Both the position numbers and the translations under genes were made by a program. Source: Chromohalobacter moromii (lineage in GTDB: Bacteria; Pseudomonadota; Gammaproteobacteria; Pseudomonadales; Halomonadaceae). From it: a DNA stretch of 64,000 nucleotides. The DNA lies in assembly GCF_023091865.1 (NCBI RefSeq), contig NZ_JAHXDI010000002.1, positions 434,001 through 498,000 of the forward strand. Direction: 5' to 3'. Positions 45,866 to 55,564 of this stretch are shown piece by piece (position 1 is the stretch's first letter; each line of letters starts with the position of its first letter). Below the pieces are notes generated by a model. That model ran no database searches. It was given only the letters and a program-made list of their open reading frames with translations, and had not been told where the DNA came from.

Positions 45866-46285
45866 TCAATCGTCGGCGATCAAGCGCTTGCCAAGGGTCA
45901 CGAAGTCACCTTCGTCGTATCCTTGGCGGCGGTAATAGTCGATCAACGTGGGATGCTCGTTGCGTACCATCAGCATCAGTTTTGGGCAGCCCCGGGCCTG
46001 CAGGGCGCGCTCCACGGCGGCGAGTAATTGGCGGCCAAGGCCGCGGCGCTGGCAGTCGGGGCTGACCGCTAGATAGTGCACCCAGCCACGATGCCCGTCA
46101 TAGCCCGCCATGGCACTGGCGATCACCGTTCCCGCCTCTACTCCAACCAGAAACAGGCTGGGGTCTTCCGCAAGCTTGCGCGCGATGTCGCGGCGTGGGT
46201 CGTTCCATGGGCGCGTCAGCTCGCAGCGCTCCCAGAGCGCAATGACGCTGTCTTCATCGACAGGCTGGAAAGGTCGAATCTGCAT
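45866..46285 (-). CDS. ypeA: GNAT acetyltransferase, YpeA family
   Basis: A 139 aa single-domain GNAT protein. The acetyl-CoA binding loop is VSPDCQRRGLGRQLLAAVE (about residues 79-97), and the C-terminal NEHPTLIDYYRRQGY completes the fold. It begins MQIRPFQPVDEDSVIALWERC, typical of YpeA. The substrate is unknown. It is convergent with ydfG and follows the FUSC efflux gene on the minus strand. Confidence 0.86.
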   Translation of the reverse strand: MQIRPFQPVDEDSVIALWERCELTRPWNDPRRDIARKLAEDPSLFLVGVEAGTVIASAMAGYDGHRGWVHYLAVSPDCQRRGLGRQLLAAVERALQARGCPKLMLMVRNEHPTLIDYYRRQGYDEGDFVTLGKRLIADD

Positions 46286-46310
46286 ATGCTCCTCTCGAAG
46301 GGTACCGGCC

Positions 46311-48362
46311 TCAGGCGGTCTTGGCCGTGGCAGTAGCCGGTGTCTGACGTTCGGCCATGACCTCGGCCTGTCGTTCCAGCACCAAGACGAGTCGCTCGAT
46401 CAAGCCTTCGATGAGCTTGCGCGCGTCTTCTTCGATGCCGCCATGGCGTGCGATGGCGTCGTCCAGGGCTTGGCCGGCCTCGCTTATTCCCTGGGGCGAG
46501 CGGCCATGGGCACTGTCCTCGAAGCCGTCGGCCAGCGTGTCCAGAAGATGTCGCATGGCGTCGCGCGCTGGCGCTGGTGCGTCTTCCAGTCGGTGGCGCA
46601 GGCGCAAGCACGAGCGACCCAGGTCGAGGCCATTGAGGCCGATCATGAATAAGTGACGATGATCCTCGGGCAGCATGTCGTCGTGCCGTGCGAGTTGCAG
46701 CAGGCGGTCGGCCATGCGACCGCTGAAGCGGCTTTCGGCTTCATGCAAAGGCTGCTGATCGATATACCGCAGGTCGTGGCTGATGGCGCCGATCAAACGC
46801 CGCCGCCGGATCGGTGCTCCCAGACCGGGGAACAGGCGGAACCCCATCACCACGGCGCTGAGTCCAACGATGACGGCGATGGCACGATTGGCGAAGCTAT
46901 CAAAAGAAAAGTCCATCCCATTGCCGGGCATGGTCAGCAGAATGTTGAAGATAGTGAAGGCCAGACAATAACCCATCAAGCGCGGGTTGGAGGCGCCAAG
47001 CAGCCCCAGGAAAAGCGGCGTGACGAAGAGCATGGCGAGCATGGGAAAGCCGTTGGCTTGCGAGAGCAACACATGGCCGAATAGGAAGGCGCTGGGTAAT
47101 GCGGCCAGCATACCTTTGAAGAACATCATGCAGATCGTCACGGGATTATCGCGGGTGGCGAAAAACGCCGAGAACAGAGTACCTAGTAGCATCGCGACCT
47201 GGCCGTTGTTCCAGTGCGTCTGCAACCAGAAGAGGGCCAGGCACGAAAAGACCAGTCCCGCGCGGCCGGCATTGAGCAACGCTACCAGATGGTCGCGATG
47301 CCAGGACAGCGAGCCGCCGCGTAGCTGCTTGCGTCCGGGATGGGCGATGGCCTCGCGCGCGTCGAGCATGATCATGGCATGACCGAGTACCTCGCGCAGC
47401 GCCAGAAGCACACGGCGCTGCAAGGGGTCGAGTTGCGTGTCGGCATAGCCGTGAGCGCGCTTGCGCAGGTCCTGTAGTTGGCGGCGTGCGGCGGGCACGC
47501 CTTTCACGTGCTCGGCGTTGCGAAAGCCGTCGGCGATTTCGTTGGCCAACTGGTGCAGGGGCGCGCTGATGCGCTCGCGATGATCGTGCAGCAACTGATA
47601 AAGCGCGCCTAGCGTGGCGAAGAAACGCAACGTGCGCCGGGTGAGCACATGCGTCGCGCGGATGCGGCCGGCGCCATCGGGGCCTTCGTAGCGGGCCGCC
47701 TGGCTGTCGGTTTCGAGCATCGTCAGCGGTTCGAGACTGGCGGTTAACGAGTGCTGCATGGCGTCCAGGCCATCGCCGGCGTCGAGGTGCTGACTGGCAT
47801 GTGTGAAGGCTTGGTTGATCACCTCGTCGGCCTGATTGGCCAAGTGATCCTTGACGCGCGTGGGCCACAGCAAGGCACTGACCAGGGTGGCGCACAGCGC
47901 CCCGAGGCCGAGTTCGGAGAGTCGCGCCACGGCGATGTCGAAGATGCCGCTGGGGGGCTGGTTGGCGGAAATCACCACGATCAGCATCGCGGTCACGGCG
48001 CCCATGATGCAGCCATAGGAGAAGTTGTTGCGCAACAGCGAGCTGCCGTAGGCGCAGAACATGATCCACAGCGTCAGCGCAATCAGAGCGGGCACACGCG
48101 CCTGGGCGAAGAAGGCCATGATGACAATGCCGACCAGCGCACCGATGAGCGTGCCGCCGATCTGGCAAATGCCCTTCTCGACGACCATGCCGCTCATTGG
48201 GCGGATCTGCAGAAAAGCTGCCGAGATCAACGCCCAATAAGGACGGTCGAGATCGCACCATAGTGCGATGTAAAGCGCCAGCAGCATCGCCAGGGTAGTC
48301 TTGGTGGCGAACTGCAGTGACGCCTTCGAGGGAGTGAGATAGGTTTCGATCCAGGGCGACAT
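46311..48362 (-). CDS. AaeB-like FUSC-family aromatic acid exporter
   Basis: A 683 aa inner-membrane protein of the FUSC/AaeB family, with two clusters of membrane helices separated by long cytoplasmic segments. The first cluster (ATKTTLAMLLALYIALWCDL onward) and the second (near residue 370, AGLVFSCLALFWLQTHWNNG) have the repeated AaeB pattern. With the HlyD-type adaptor and DUF1656 protein upstream it forms an AaeXAB efflux unit. In E. coli AaeAB exports p-hydroxybenzoate and related acids. It starts 7 bp after aaeA. Confidence 0.86.
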   Translation of the reverse strand: MSPWIETYLTPSKASLQFATKTTLAMLLALYIALWCDLDRPYWALISAAFLQIRPMSGMVVEKGICQIGGTLIGALVGIVIMAFFAQARVPALIALTLWIMFCAYGSSLLRNNFSYGCIMGAVTAMLIVVISANQPPSGIFDIAVARLSELGLGALCATLVSALLWPTRVKDHLANQADEVINQAFTHASQHLDAGDGLDAMQHSLTASLEPLTMLETDSQAARYEGPDGAGRIRATHVLTRRTLRFFATLGALYQLLHDHRERISAPLHQLANEIADGFRNAEHVKGVPAARRQLQDLRKRAHGYADTQLDPLQRRVLLALREVLGHAMIMLDAREAIAHPGRKQLRGGSLSWHRDHLVALLNAGRAGLVFSCLALFWLQTHWNNGQVAMLLGTLFSAFFATRDNPVTICMMFFKGMLAALPSAFLFGHVLLSQANGFPMLAMLFVTPLFLGLLGASNPRLMGYCLAFTIFNILLTMPGNGMDFSFDSFANRAIAVIVGLSAVVMGFRLFPGLGAPIRRRRLIGAISHDLRYIDQQPLHEAESRFSGRMADRLLQLARHDDMLPEDHRHLFMIGLNGLDLGRSCLRLRHRLEDAPAPARDAMRHLLDTLADGFEDSAHGRSPQGISEAGQALDDAIARHGGIEEDARKLIEGLIERLVLVLERQAEVMAERQTPATATAKTA

Positions 48363-48369
48363 GGGCGGC

Positions 48370-49239
48370 TCAGTCGGCGTCCGTGTCGTCGACGATGTGG
48401 ATGGTGGCGGTCATGCCGGCACTGAGCAGCGTCTCGTCGGGGACTTCATCGAGCTCGATGCGCACCGGAATCCGCTGCGCTAGCCTGACCCAATTGAAGG
48501 TGGGTTCGACTTGGGGCAAGAGCTGATCGTTGGGTGAGGTATTGCTATTGGCGATCCCGCGACCGACTCCCGTGACATGGCCACGCAATTCGGTATCGCC
48601 GTTCATCAGCGTAATCCTGGCGGTGTCGCCTTCATCGATACGCGGCATCTTGGTCTCTTCGAAATACCCGGTCACATAGTAGGAATCCGATTTGACCAGC
48701 GCCATCACCGCATTGCCGGCCGAGACGTAGTTGCCCTCGGTAAGACGCAGATTGAGGATATGCCCGTCGGCGGGCGCCTCGACCACGGTGCGCTTCAGGT
48801 CGAGCTGGGCGCTTTCCAGGTTGGCCTGGGCCTCGTCGAGATTGGCTTTTGCCACGCGGGTATCGATGCGCGCGACTTCGCGATCCTCGCTGCTGATGGC
48901 CTGATTGCTCAAGTTGTTGCGCCGGTTCTCCTCGTGTCGTTTGAGCTCCAACTGCGCCTGGTTCAACGCGACCACGGCCTGGGCCTTGTTGACGGCAGTT
49001 TGGTAACGCGCCTGATCGATCTGGAACAGGGTGTCGCCTTGCTCGACCTTTTGCGTGTCGCTCACCGGCAGCTGGCGCACCCAGCCCGAGACATCCGGGG
49101 CGATCGTGATGACGTCGGCGCGAACGCGGCCATCGCGGGTCCACGGCGTATACAGGTAGTAATGCCAGAGCCAGACGCCGGCAGCGACGGCCAGTGCCAC
49201 GACAACGAGAGTGATCAGCATGCGTAGCGGTGTGCGCAT
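48370..49239 (-). CDS. HlyD-family periplasmic adaptor (AaeA-like)
   Basis: A 289 aa membrane-fusion protein. An N-terminal anchor (LITLVVVALAVAAGVWLWHY) is followed by the lipoyl half-motifs (DVSGWVRQLPVSDTQKVEQGD and VEAPADGHILNLRLTEGNYV) flanking a coiled-coil hairpin, and by a beta-barrel. It couples the FUSC exporter to an outer channel. Start and stop abut DUF1656 and FUSC genes. An outer-membrane TolC partner is not in the window. Confidence 0.87.
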   Translation of the reverse strand: MRTPLRMLITLVVVALAVAAGVWLWHYYLYTPWTRDGRVRADVITIAPDVSGWVRQLPVSDTQKVEQGDTLFQIDQARYQTAVNKAQAVVALNQAQLELKRHEENRRNNLSNQAISSEDREVARIDTRVAKANLDEAQANLESAQLDLKRTVVEAPADGHILNLRLTEGNYVSAGNAVMALVKSDSYYVTGYFEETKMPRIDEGDTARITLMNGDTELRGHVTGVGRGIANSNTSPNDQLLPQVEPTFNWVRLAQRIPVRIELDEVPDETLLSAGMTATIHIVDDTDAD

Positions 49240-49458
49240 TTAAACGATTCCAGCAGTGGACGAGAAGGCAAAGGCGACGGCGGCGGTAATGATGACGAAC
49301 AAGGCGACATCGAACCACGCTTCGAACCACGGGATATGTTGCCCGATGAGTCGATGCAATACGGTACGCACGATGAGTGCGCCGATGAACCCTAACAAGG
49401 CATAGATAAGCAGTGGACTGAGATAAATGCCACCGACAGCGATTTCCTTGAGACCCAT
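49240..49458 (-). CDS. DUF1656 small membrane protein (AaeX-like)
   Basis: A 72 aa protein with two membrane segments (YLSPLLIYALLGFIGALIV and FDVALFVIITAAVAFAF), the AaeX/DUF1656 pattern. It always precedes the HlyD and FUSC genes of such pumps; its function is unknown. I chose the ATG at 49458 with GGAGAGGG upstream; a longer frame starts at 49488. Its stop abuts the adaptor gene. Confidence 0.85.
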   Translation of the reverse strand: MGLKEIAVGGIYLSPLLIYALLGFIGALIVRTVLHRLIGQHIPWFEAWFDVALFVIITAAVAFAFSSTAGIV

Positions 49459-49643
49459 TCCCTCTCCCGTTCGCCAAGGCAAGCGCATATGTTAGCACGC
49501 TATCAAAATGCGCGACACCTGGACATCGGCATTTCGCATGAACCGGCTGCCACATGCGCCCACATGCACCGACTTTCACTTGAGCCAGCTTTTTATATGA
49601 ATCGGTTCTTTATAAAAGAGTACAGCATGCCATTTTGAGGCTG

Positions 49644-50582
49644 TCAGTCTAGCGTGAAAACGCGCTCGGGCGGGATAGGTGAATGCAGGCGCCAGCTCTC
49701 CGGCACGGCCTGGCGGATCTGTTCGAGAAGCGTGACGCTCTTGCGAGGCAAACGCCCGAAGGGATAGAGCAAGGTGATGGGAAGCGATGAGGGGGCCCAT
49801 TCTGCGAGGCAAGGCGCCAAGCTGCCGGGATGATGCTGGAGGCGTTTCTCGGCCATCCAGTGAGGAAGAAGGCCCAGACCACGTCCCCGTGCGATGGCAT
49901 CGATATGCAGGACGTATTGATCCACGTGCAGACGTGAGGGCGGCAGCGTGATCCGGGTCTCTCCTTCACGAGTGTGATGCAGCGTCACGCCTTCTTCACT
50001 GGTACCGAGCAGGTCGACCCAGGCGTGTTCTGTCAGTTCGCGGGGGTGGCGAGGCATGCCATGGCGCCGAAAATAGTCGGGATGCGCGTAGACGCCACGA
50101 TGCATGTAGCCAAGCGTCTCCTGACGCAGGCCACAGTCGGCGACGTTGCCCAGCCACAGGCACAGAGTTTCGTCTTCGGGGCCTGTGGGCGGCGTCAGGC
50201 GGGTATGCAGGTTCAGGCGCACGCCCGGGTGACGTGCCACGAAATCTTCCATCTGCTGGCTGAACCAGCCCCGCGTAAAGGCGTTATGCACCTCGACGGT
50301 CAACGCGCCGCTGACATCCGCGCGCAAGTCGTCGAGCGCCTGCTGGCCTTGCTCGGCGAGGTGAATTATCTGCTGACTGTAGGCGAGAAATAGCGTGCCG
50401 GCCTCGGTGGGAAGCAGTCGGTTGGCTTGGCGCCGAAGTAGCGGCTGTCCCAGCCGTTCTTCCAACTGGCTGATGCGCCGACTGAGTGTCGACTTCGCTA
50501 GTCCCAGTTCGCGGGCGCTGGCGGTCAGGCTACCGGACGCCATGACCGAGGCGAATGCGGTCAGTTCATCGAGATCGTGCAT
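49644..50582 (-). CDS. LysR-family transcriptional regulator
   Basis: A LysR protein of about 312 aa. The N-terminal winged helix is TAFASVMASGSLTASARELGLAKSTLSRRISQLEERLG, followed by a periplasmic-binding-like effector domain. It precedes the aaeX-like gene on the same strand by 185 bp and could regulate that efflux pump, as AaeR does in E. coli, although AaeR is divergent there. The start is uncertain: in-frame ATGs at 50633, 50597 and 50594 are possible; the chosen one gives the standard LysR length. No strong Shine-Dalgarno is seen at any. Confidence 0.83.
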   Translation of the reverse strand: MHDLDELTAFASVMASGSLTASARELGLAKSTLSRRISQLEERLGQPLLRRQANRLLPTEAGTLFLAYSQQIIHLAEQGQQALDDLRADVSGALTVEVHNAFTRGWFSQQMEDFVARHPGVRLNLHTRLTPPTGPEDETLCLWLGNVADCGLRQETLGYMHRGVYAHPDYFRRHGMPRHPRELTEHAWVDLLGTSEEGVTLHHTREGETRITLPPSRLHVDQYVLHIDAIARGRGLGLLPHWMAEKRLQHHPGSLAPCLAEWAPSSLPITLLYPFGRLPRKSVTLLEQIRQAVPESWRLHSPIPPERVFTLD

Positions 50583-50743
50583 GCCATAGACCATCATCAG
50601 CGTGGTGCGTGGGGTGGGCGACCATTCTGGCATATTGCACGACGTTTTTGAAAATCATTAACGCTTGTAATGGTGTCTCGTTGCGTTGCGGATTATGAAA
50701 CGCGCCGTCCCGTGGTCTGTTGTTGTTCCTTGTGAAAGAATCT

Positions 50744-50770
50744 AAATGATAAAAATTCGCATTAAATATC
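50744..50770. promoter_or_regulatory. Probable Fur box upstream of the TonB receptor gene
   Basis: An AT-rich sequence with AAATGATAA on the left and GCATTAAATATC on the right, resembling overlapping Fur 19-mers (GATAATGATAATCATTATC). It lies 65-90 bp before the receptor start, where a Fur-controlled promoter is expected. A second GAAAATCATTA-like stretch occurs near 50650. Confidence 0.5.
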
Positions 50771-50833
50771 AAAATATCATGCAAAAGCTCCGGCCGGCTC
50801 CGGAGTGGGATTCATCAGGGAGCACAACGCACC

Positions 50834-52813
50834 ATGTCCTATCTTTCACGTCTATCGACGTTGGCGCTAGCCGTTGCCGCCTGTAATACATCCATGGCGC
50901 ATGCTGCCGAGGACGATGTCCAGCTGAACGATGTCGTCGTGACCGCTGCCGGCTATGCGCAGCAGGTCACACAAGCGCCAGCGTCGATCAGTGTTGTCTC
51001 ACGCGAGCAACTCGAGAAAAAGGCCTACCGCGATATCACCGATGCTCTGCGGGATGTACCGGGTGTCATCGTGACCGGCGGGGGGGCCGGCGACAACGGT
51101 GCCGATATCAGCATGCGTGGCATGCCCGCGCAATACACGCTGGTACTCGTGGATGGCCGCCGCCAGTCCTCGCGCGAGTCTCGTCCCAATGGGAGTGCTG
51201 GGTTCGAGCAGGACTGGTTGCCGCCACTACAGGCCATCGAGCGTATCGAGGTCATCCGCGGGCCCATGTCGACCTTGTACGGTTCGGACGCGATCGGCGG
51301 GGTCATTAACGTCATCACGCGCAAGGTGGCCGATGATTGGCACGGCAACGTGCGCGCCGAGGCCACGCTGCAGGAAGACAGCGACTCGGGAAATGCCAAT
51401 CAGGAGCAGCTATATGTGTCGGGTCCCTTGGCCGACGATCTGCTGGGTCTGCGGGTGTATGGCCAGTACCAGAAGCGTGAAGAAGACGATATCGAGCAGG
51501 GGTACGAGGACAAGGACCTACAGAGCCTGACTGCCAAGTTTGCGTTGACGCCGAGCGAGAATCACGACTTCGGCGTTGAGGTTGGCAAGGAGACGCAGGA
51601 TCGTGCGTCCCATGTTGGCAAGTCGGCTCCGACGGAGGGATGTCGAGGCGGTTGCACCGATAGCTATTCGGAGCATGATCGCGAACATTACGCATTGACC
51701 CATACCGGGCGCTGGGGATTTGCCACCTCCGACAGTTACGTACAACGCGAGTCCACCGACAACAAGTCGCGTGATATCGAGATCACCAACACCGTGGCGA
51801 ACACCCAATGGGTACTGCCGTTGTCGCGTCATATCGTGACGCTGGGCGCTAACTATGAGAAAGAAGAGCTAGATGATCAGAATACCAACCAGATCTCCGA
51901 CCGGACCCAGGTCAGTAACGATCAGTGGGCGCTGTTCGCCGAGGATGAATGGCTATTGACGCAAGATTTCTCGCTGACCGGCGGGGTGCGTCTGGATGAC
52001 AACGAAAATTACGGCAGTCATGTCAGCCCGCGCCTGTATGGTGTATGGCAGACGGCACCGCGTTGGACCTTGAAAGGTGGCGTCTCTACTGGGTATCGCG
52101 CCCCCGGGCTACGTGAGGTAACGGCTGATTGGGGGGCCATTAGCCGTGGCGGAACCACCTATGGCAATCCAGACCTGGAGCCTGAGACATCGCTCAACAA
52201 AGAGCTTGCCTTGCTGTATAGCGCCCCGCGCGGGCTGAAGGCCAGCGTGACGCTGTTCCACAACGACTTCGAGGACAAGATCACGCGGGTACGCTGTGGT
52301 TCGGCCACGGCATGCCCGCCGGTGACGCAGTACGATACCGACGATGACGGCACTCTGCGGACCAATACCCGCATCAATGTCGACGAAGCCGTGACGCAAG
52401 GCGTGGAGCTCGCACTCTCGTCGCCGCTGACCGAGACGTTGACCTTGTCGACGAGCTATACCTATACCGACTCCGAGCAAAAAAGCGGCGAATACGAAGG
52501 CAATCCGTTGACCCAACTGCCCAAGCATCAATTTAGCGGTACGCTGGACTGGACGCCGGTGGCGCGACTCAATGCCTGGACGCGTCTTACCTATCGCGGC
52601 AAGGAGAGCCAACCCGTCGAAGGGCCGTCCTCCAGTAGCATTCGTGCCCCTTCCTACACTTTCGTGGATAGTGGCGGTTCGTGGCAGGTGACCGAGCAGG
52701 CCAAGCTCATGCTTGGTGTCTATAACATGTTCGACGAAGACATCGGCTATGACGAATACGGTTATGTGAACGATGGGCGTCGTTATTGGATAGGGGCAAG
52801 CCTCGACTTTTAA
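50834..52813 (+). CDS. TonB-dependent catecholate-siderophore receptor (CirA-like)
   Basis: A 659 aa outer-membrane receptor, the size of E. coli CirA. A signal peptide (about residues 1-24, ending AHA) is followed by the TonB box DVVVTAAG and a plug with APASISVVSREQLEKK and RIEVIRGPMSTLYGSDAIGGVINVIT. The barrel shows TGVRLD-type GGVRLDDNENYGSHVSPRLYG and ends in the C-terminal ASLDF signature. It resembles receptors for linear catecholates. A Fur-like site lies upstream and a terminator downstream; modABC follow, which is unusual company. Confidence 0.88.
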   Translation: MSYLSRLSTLALAVAACNTSMAHAAEDDVQLNDVVVTAAGYAQQVTQAPASISVVSREQLEKKAYRDITDALRDVPGVIVTGGGAGDNGADISMRGMPAQYTLVLVDGRRQSSRESRPNGSAGFEQDWLPPLQAIERIEVIRGPMSTLYGSDAIGGVINVITRKVADDWHGNVRAEATLQEDSDSGNANQEQLYVSGPLADDLLGLRVYGQYQKREEDDIEQGYEDKDLQSLTAKFALTPSENHDFGVEVGKETQDRASHVGKSAPTEGCRGGCTDSYSEHDREHYALTHTGRWGFATSDSYVQRESTDNKSRDIEITNTVANTQWVLPLSRHIVTLGANYEKEELDDQNTNQISDRTQVSNDQWALFAEDEWLLTQDFSLTGGVRLDDNENYGSHVSPRLYGVWQTAPRWTLKGGVSTGYRAPGLREVTADWGAISRGGTTYGNPDLEPETSLNKELALLYSAPRGLKASVTLFHNDFEDKITRVRCGSATACPPVTQYDTDDDGTLRTNTRINVDEAVTQGVELALSSPLTETLTLSTSYTYTDSEQKSGEYEGNPLTQLPKHQFSGTLDWTPVARLNAWTRLTYRGKESQPVEGPSSSSIRAPSYTFVDSGGSWQVTEQAKLMLGVYNMFDEDIGYDEYGYVNDGRRYWIGASLDF

Positions 52814-52840
52814 GCATCGAGCGAACGCTCGTATCGCGCA

Positions 52841-52866
52841 GGGAGGCCTTTAGGCCTCCCTCTTTC
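52841..52866 (+). terminator. Intrinsic terminator after the TonB receptor gene
   Basis: GGGAGGCC TTTA GGCCTCCC followed by TCTTTC, 28 bp after the receptor stop. The stem is perfect (8 bp) with a 4-nt loop. It separates the receptor transcript from modABC. Confidence 0.75.
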
Positions 52867-52975
52867 ATGCGAAACGGTCTCGGTTGGAGTGTCTGTGTTG
52901 TTGCCATCGTGCGTGCTATTTTCAGTAAGCTAATTCATTTGTCATTCTTATCGAGGCCGCTAAGCCCGGAGTTTT

Positions 52976-53776
52976 ATGTCACTTCGTTCGTTGATTCGTC
53001 TTTGTATCGTTCATGCTCTAGCGCTGTCGTTGGGTATGGGAAGTCTTTCGGCATTGGCAGGTGAACGCGTCAAGGTCTTTGCGGCGGCCTCGCTGACCGA
53101 TGCCGTCGATGCGCTGGCTGAGGCTTACGAGCGCGATCACGATGTCGAGATCGTACCCGTTTACGCCGCTTCATCGACATTGGCTCGACAGATTGCCAAC
53201 GGCGCGCCGGCGGAGATCTATTTATCCGCTAACGAGCAGTGGATGGACTGGCTAGGATCGCAAGAAGGAGTTCCGCTGACACAGCGCCACGATGTGTTGA
53301 ACAATCGCTTGGCACTGATCGCGCCTCGGGACAGCGATCTCGAGGACTTTACACCGGATGAGACTGCCTCTATCGCCGAACGGTTGGGAGAGGGGCGCCT
53401 GGCACTCGGCAACCCGGAGCATGTCCCCGCGGGTATCTATGCCAAACAGGCGCTGACATCGCTCGGTCAATGGACGTCGCTTGCGCCACGGCTAGCGCGT
53501 GCCGACAACGTGCGTAGTGCCTTGGCATTGGTCGAGCGTGGTGAAGCGCCGTTGGGTATTGTCTATGCCAGTGACGCTCAGGCTAGCGACAAGGTCGAAA
53601 CGCTGGGCCTGTTTCCGGACGCGTCCCATGAGCCGATTATCTATCCGATGGCATTGATCGGCGACGCACCGAGTGATGCGGCCAAGTCTCTGGCGGATTG
53701 GCTCGATGGCCGTCAGGCGGCCGCGATCTTTCAACGCTTTGGCTTTACGACCGTGGCGGCGGAAGACGCGTCATAA
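52976..53776 (+). CDS. modA: Molybdate-binding protein ModA
   Basis: A 266 aa periplasmic receptor for molybdate/tungstate. A signal peptide of about 28 residues ends at LSALAG. Ligand-site motifs are FAAASLTDAVDALAEAYE, PVYAASSTLARQIANGAPAEIYLSANEQWMD and the C-terminal APLGIVYASDAQAS. CGGAG lies just before the ATG. Its stop overlaps the modB start (TAATG). Confidence 0.92.
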   Translation: MSLRSLIRLCIVHALALSLGMGSLSALAGERVKVFAAASLTDAVDALAEAYERDHDVEIVPVYAASSTLARQIANGAPAEIYLSANEQWMDWLGSQEGVPLTQRHDVLNNRLALIAPRDSDLEDFTPDETASIAERLGEGRLALGNPEHVPAGIYAKQALTSLGQWTSLAPRLARADNVRSALALVERGEAPLGIVYASDAQASDKVETLGLFPDASHEPIIYPMALIGDAPSDAAKSLADWLDGRQAAAIFQRFGFTTVAAEDAS

Positions 53777-54471
53777 TGTTGACCCCGCTGGAATGGGAGG
53801 CGCTGGCCTTGAGCCTGCGTGTTTCAGGTGTCGCCGTGGCCGTGATTCTGTTGCCGGGGCTGGGCATGGCCTACGTGTTGGCGCGTTTCGACTTCCCGGG
53901 CAAGACGCTTCTCGATGGCATCGTGCATTTGCCGTTAGTGCTGCCGCCGGTGGTGGTGGGCTACTTACTGCTGGTGTCGCTGGGACGCCAAGGTACGTTG
54001 GGCCACTGGCTGCACGAAACGCTTGGCGTGAGCCTGCCCTTTACCTGGCAAGGGGCGGCGCTTGCCGGTGCGGTGATGGCGTTTCCCTTGCTGGTACGTG
54101 CCGTGCGCCTATCGTTGGAGTCGGTCGATCGCAAGCTTGAGGAAGCGGCCCGCACGTTAGGCGCGAGCCGCTGGAAGACCTTTCTTACGGTGACTCTGCC
54201 GCTGATATTGCCGGGCCTTCTGACCGGTAGCGTGCTGGCATTCGCACGCTCGCTGTCCGAGTTTGGCGCGACGATTACCTTTGCCTCCAACATTCCCGGT
54301 GAGACGCGCACCTTGCCGCTGGCGCTTTACAGCCTGGTGCAGACGCCCGGAAAAGAGGCCGCCGCCGCGCGGCTGTGCGTGATTTCGGTGATCGTGGCGT
54401 TGATCGCGCTGGTGGCGTCGGAATGGTTGGCGCGGCGTGCACGCCGACGCCTGGAGGGACGCCATGCTTGA
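53776..54471 (+). CDS. modB: Molybdate ABC transporter permease ModB
   Basis: A 231 aa inner-membrane permease with about five helices. The EAA loop is EEAARTLGASRWKTFLTVTLPLI, and FARSLSEFGATITFASNIPGETRTLPLALY is diagnostic for ModB. The ATG at 53776 overlaps the modA stop by one base, and the modC start overlaps its end by 8 bp, so all three are translationally coupled. Confidence 0.94.
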   Translation: MLTPLEWEALALSLRVSGVAVAVILLPGLGMAYVLARFDFPGKTLLDGIVHLPLVLPPVVVGYLLLVSLGRQGTLGHWLHETLGVSLPFTWQGAALAGAVMAFPLLVRAVRLSLESVDRKLEEAARTLGASRWKTFLTVTLPLILPGLLTGSVLAFARSLSEFGATITFASNIPGETRTLPLALYSLVQTPGKEAAAARLCVISVIVALIALVASEWLARRARRRLEGRHA

Positions 54472-55558
54472 GGCGCAGGTCTTTCAGCGGTTGGGTGATT
54501 TCACGCTCGATACCTCACTGGCGGTGCCGGCGGAAGGCGTCACGGCGTTGTTCGGGCGCTCGGGTAGCGGCAAGAGCAGTCTGATTCGCTTGATCGCCGG
54601 CTTGGAGGCGCCGGAGACAGGCACCATCCGGTTGGGCGATACATGGCTGATGGATACTCAGCGCCACCTCTGGGTACCGCCCCACCGACGCCAGTTGGGC
54701 ATCGTGTTTCAGGAAGCACGGCTGTTTCCGCATTATTCTGTGCGTGGCAATTTGCGCTACGGTATGCCGCGCGCGGCGCGCGCGGATTTCGATGGTCTTG
54801 TCGAACTGTTGGGGATCGGCCATTTGCTATCGCGTACGCCGGGGCTGCTTTCGGGAGGCGAGGCACGGCGCGTGGCTATCGGCCGGGCGCTATTGTCGCG
54901 ACCGCGCATGCTGCTGATGGATGAGCCGCTTACCGGGTTGGATGGGGCGCGAAAGCAGGAGCTCCTGCACTATATCCGGCGCTTGGCGCGCGACACTGGC
55001 GTGCCGATTCTCTTCGTCAGTCATGACACGCGCGAAATCGGGGCCCTGGCCGATCGCGTGGCATTGATAGAAGAGGGCCGTGTCATGGCCAGCGGGCCGG
55101 TGGATGAGATGTTTGCGCGCTTCGATCTGGGCCCGCGTACGGGGCGTTTCGAGGCGTCTTCGTTGCTCGAGGCGCGTATCGTCGCGCATGATGAAGCGCT
55201 TTGCTTGACGCGTCTGGTACTGCCGGGTATGACCGAGGGCGAGACGTTGAGCGTCGCGCGTCTCGAGGGGGCGGTGGGGGATACGGTGCGTTTGCGCCTG
55301 CGGGCGCGCGATGTCGGGATCGCGCCTTCATGGACGCCGCCTTTGCCGGATTTTGCCTGCATACCGGCGACGCTACGCGAGATCGGTGACGAAGCCCATG
55401 GCCCCTTCGTCGAGGTAATGCTGGACGTCGGCGGACAGGCGCTGCGGGCGCGTCTCACCCGCGAAGCCGTTGACCAAATGGGACTGCGCGCGGGGCAAGC
55501 GCTGCAGGCGCGACTGCGTAGCGTGACGATCTCCCGCCATGATGTGATCGTGATGTGA
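54464..55558 (+). CDS. modC: Molybdate ABC transporter ATPase ModC
   Basis: A 364 aa ATPase that powers ModB. Walker A is GRSGSGKSS (near residue 31), the signature is LLSGGEARRVAIGRAL, and Walker B is MLLMDEPLTGLD. The C-terminal TOBE/MOP part (about residues 290-360) senses molybdate. In the signature LSGGE-A replaces the common LSGGE-R, a conservative family variant. AGGGAC precedes the ATG. It ends 6 bp from the convergent eamA gene. Confidence 0.93.
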   Translation: MLEAQVFQRLGDFTLDTSLAVPAEGVTALFGRSGSGKSSLIRLIAGLEAPETGTIRLGDTWLMDTQRHLWVPPHRRQLGIVFQEARLFPHYSVRGNLRYGMPRAARADFDGLVELLGIGHLLSRTPGLLSGGEARRVAIGRALLSRPRMLLMDEPLTGLDGARKQELLHYIRRLARDTGVPILFVSHDTREIGALADRVALIEEGRVMASGPVDEMFARFDLGPRTGRFEASSLLEARIVAHDEALCLTRLVLPGMTEGETLSVARLEGAVGDTVRLRLRARDVGIAPSWTPPLPDFACIPATLREIGDEAHGPFVEVMLDVGGQALRARLTREAVDQMGLRAGQALQARLRSVTISRHDVIVM

Positions 55559-55564
55559 GCGTAC

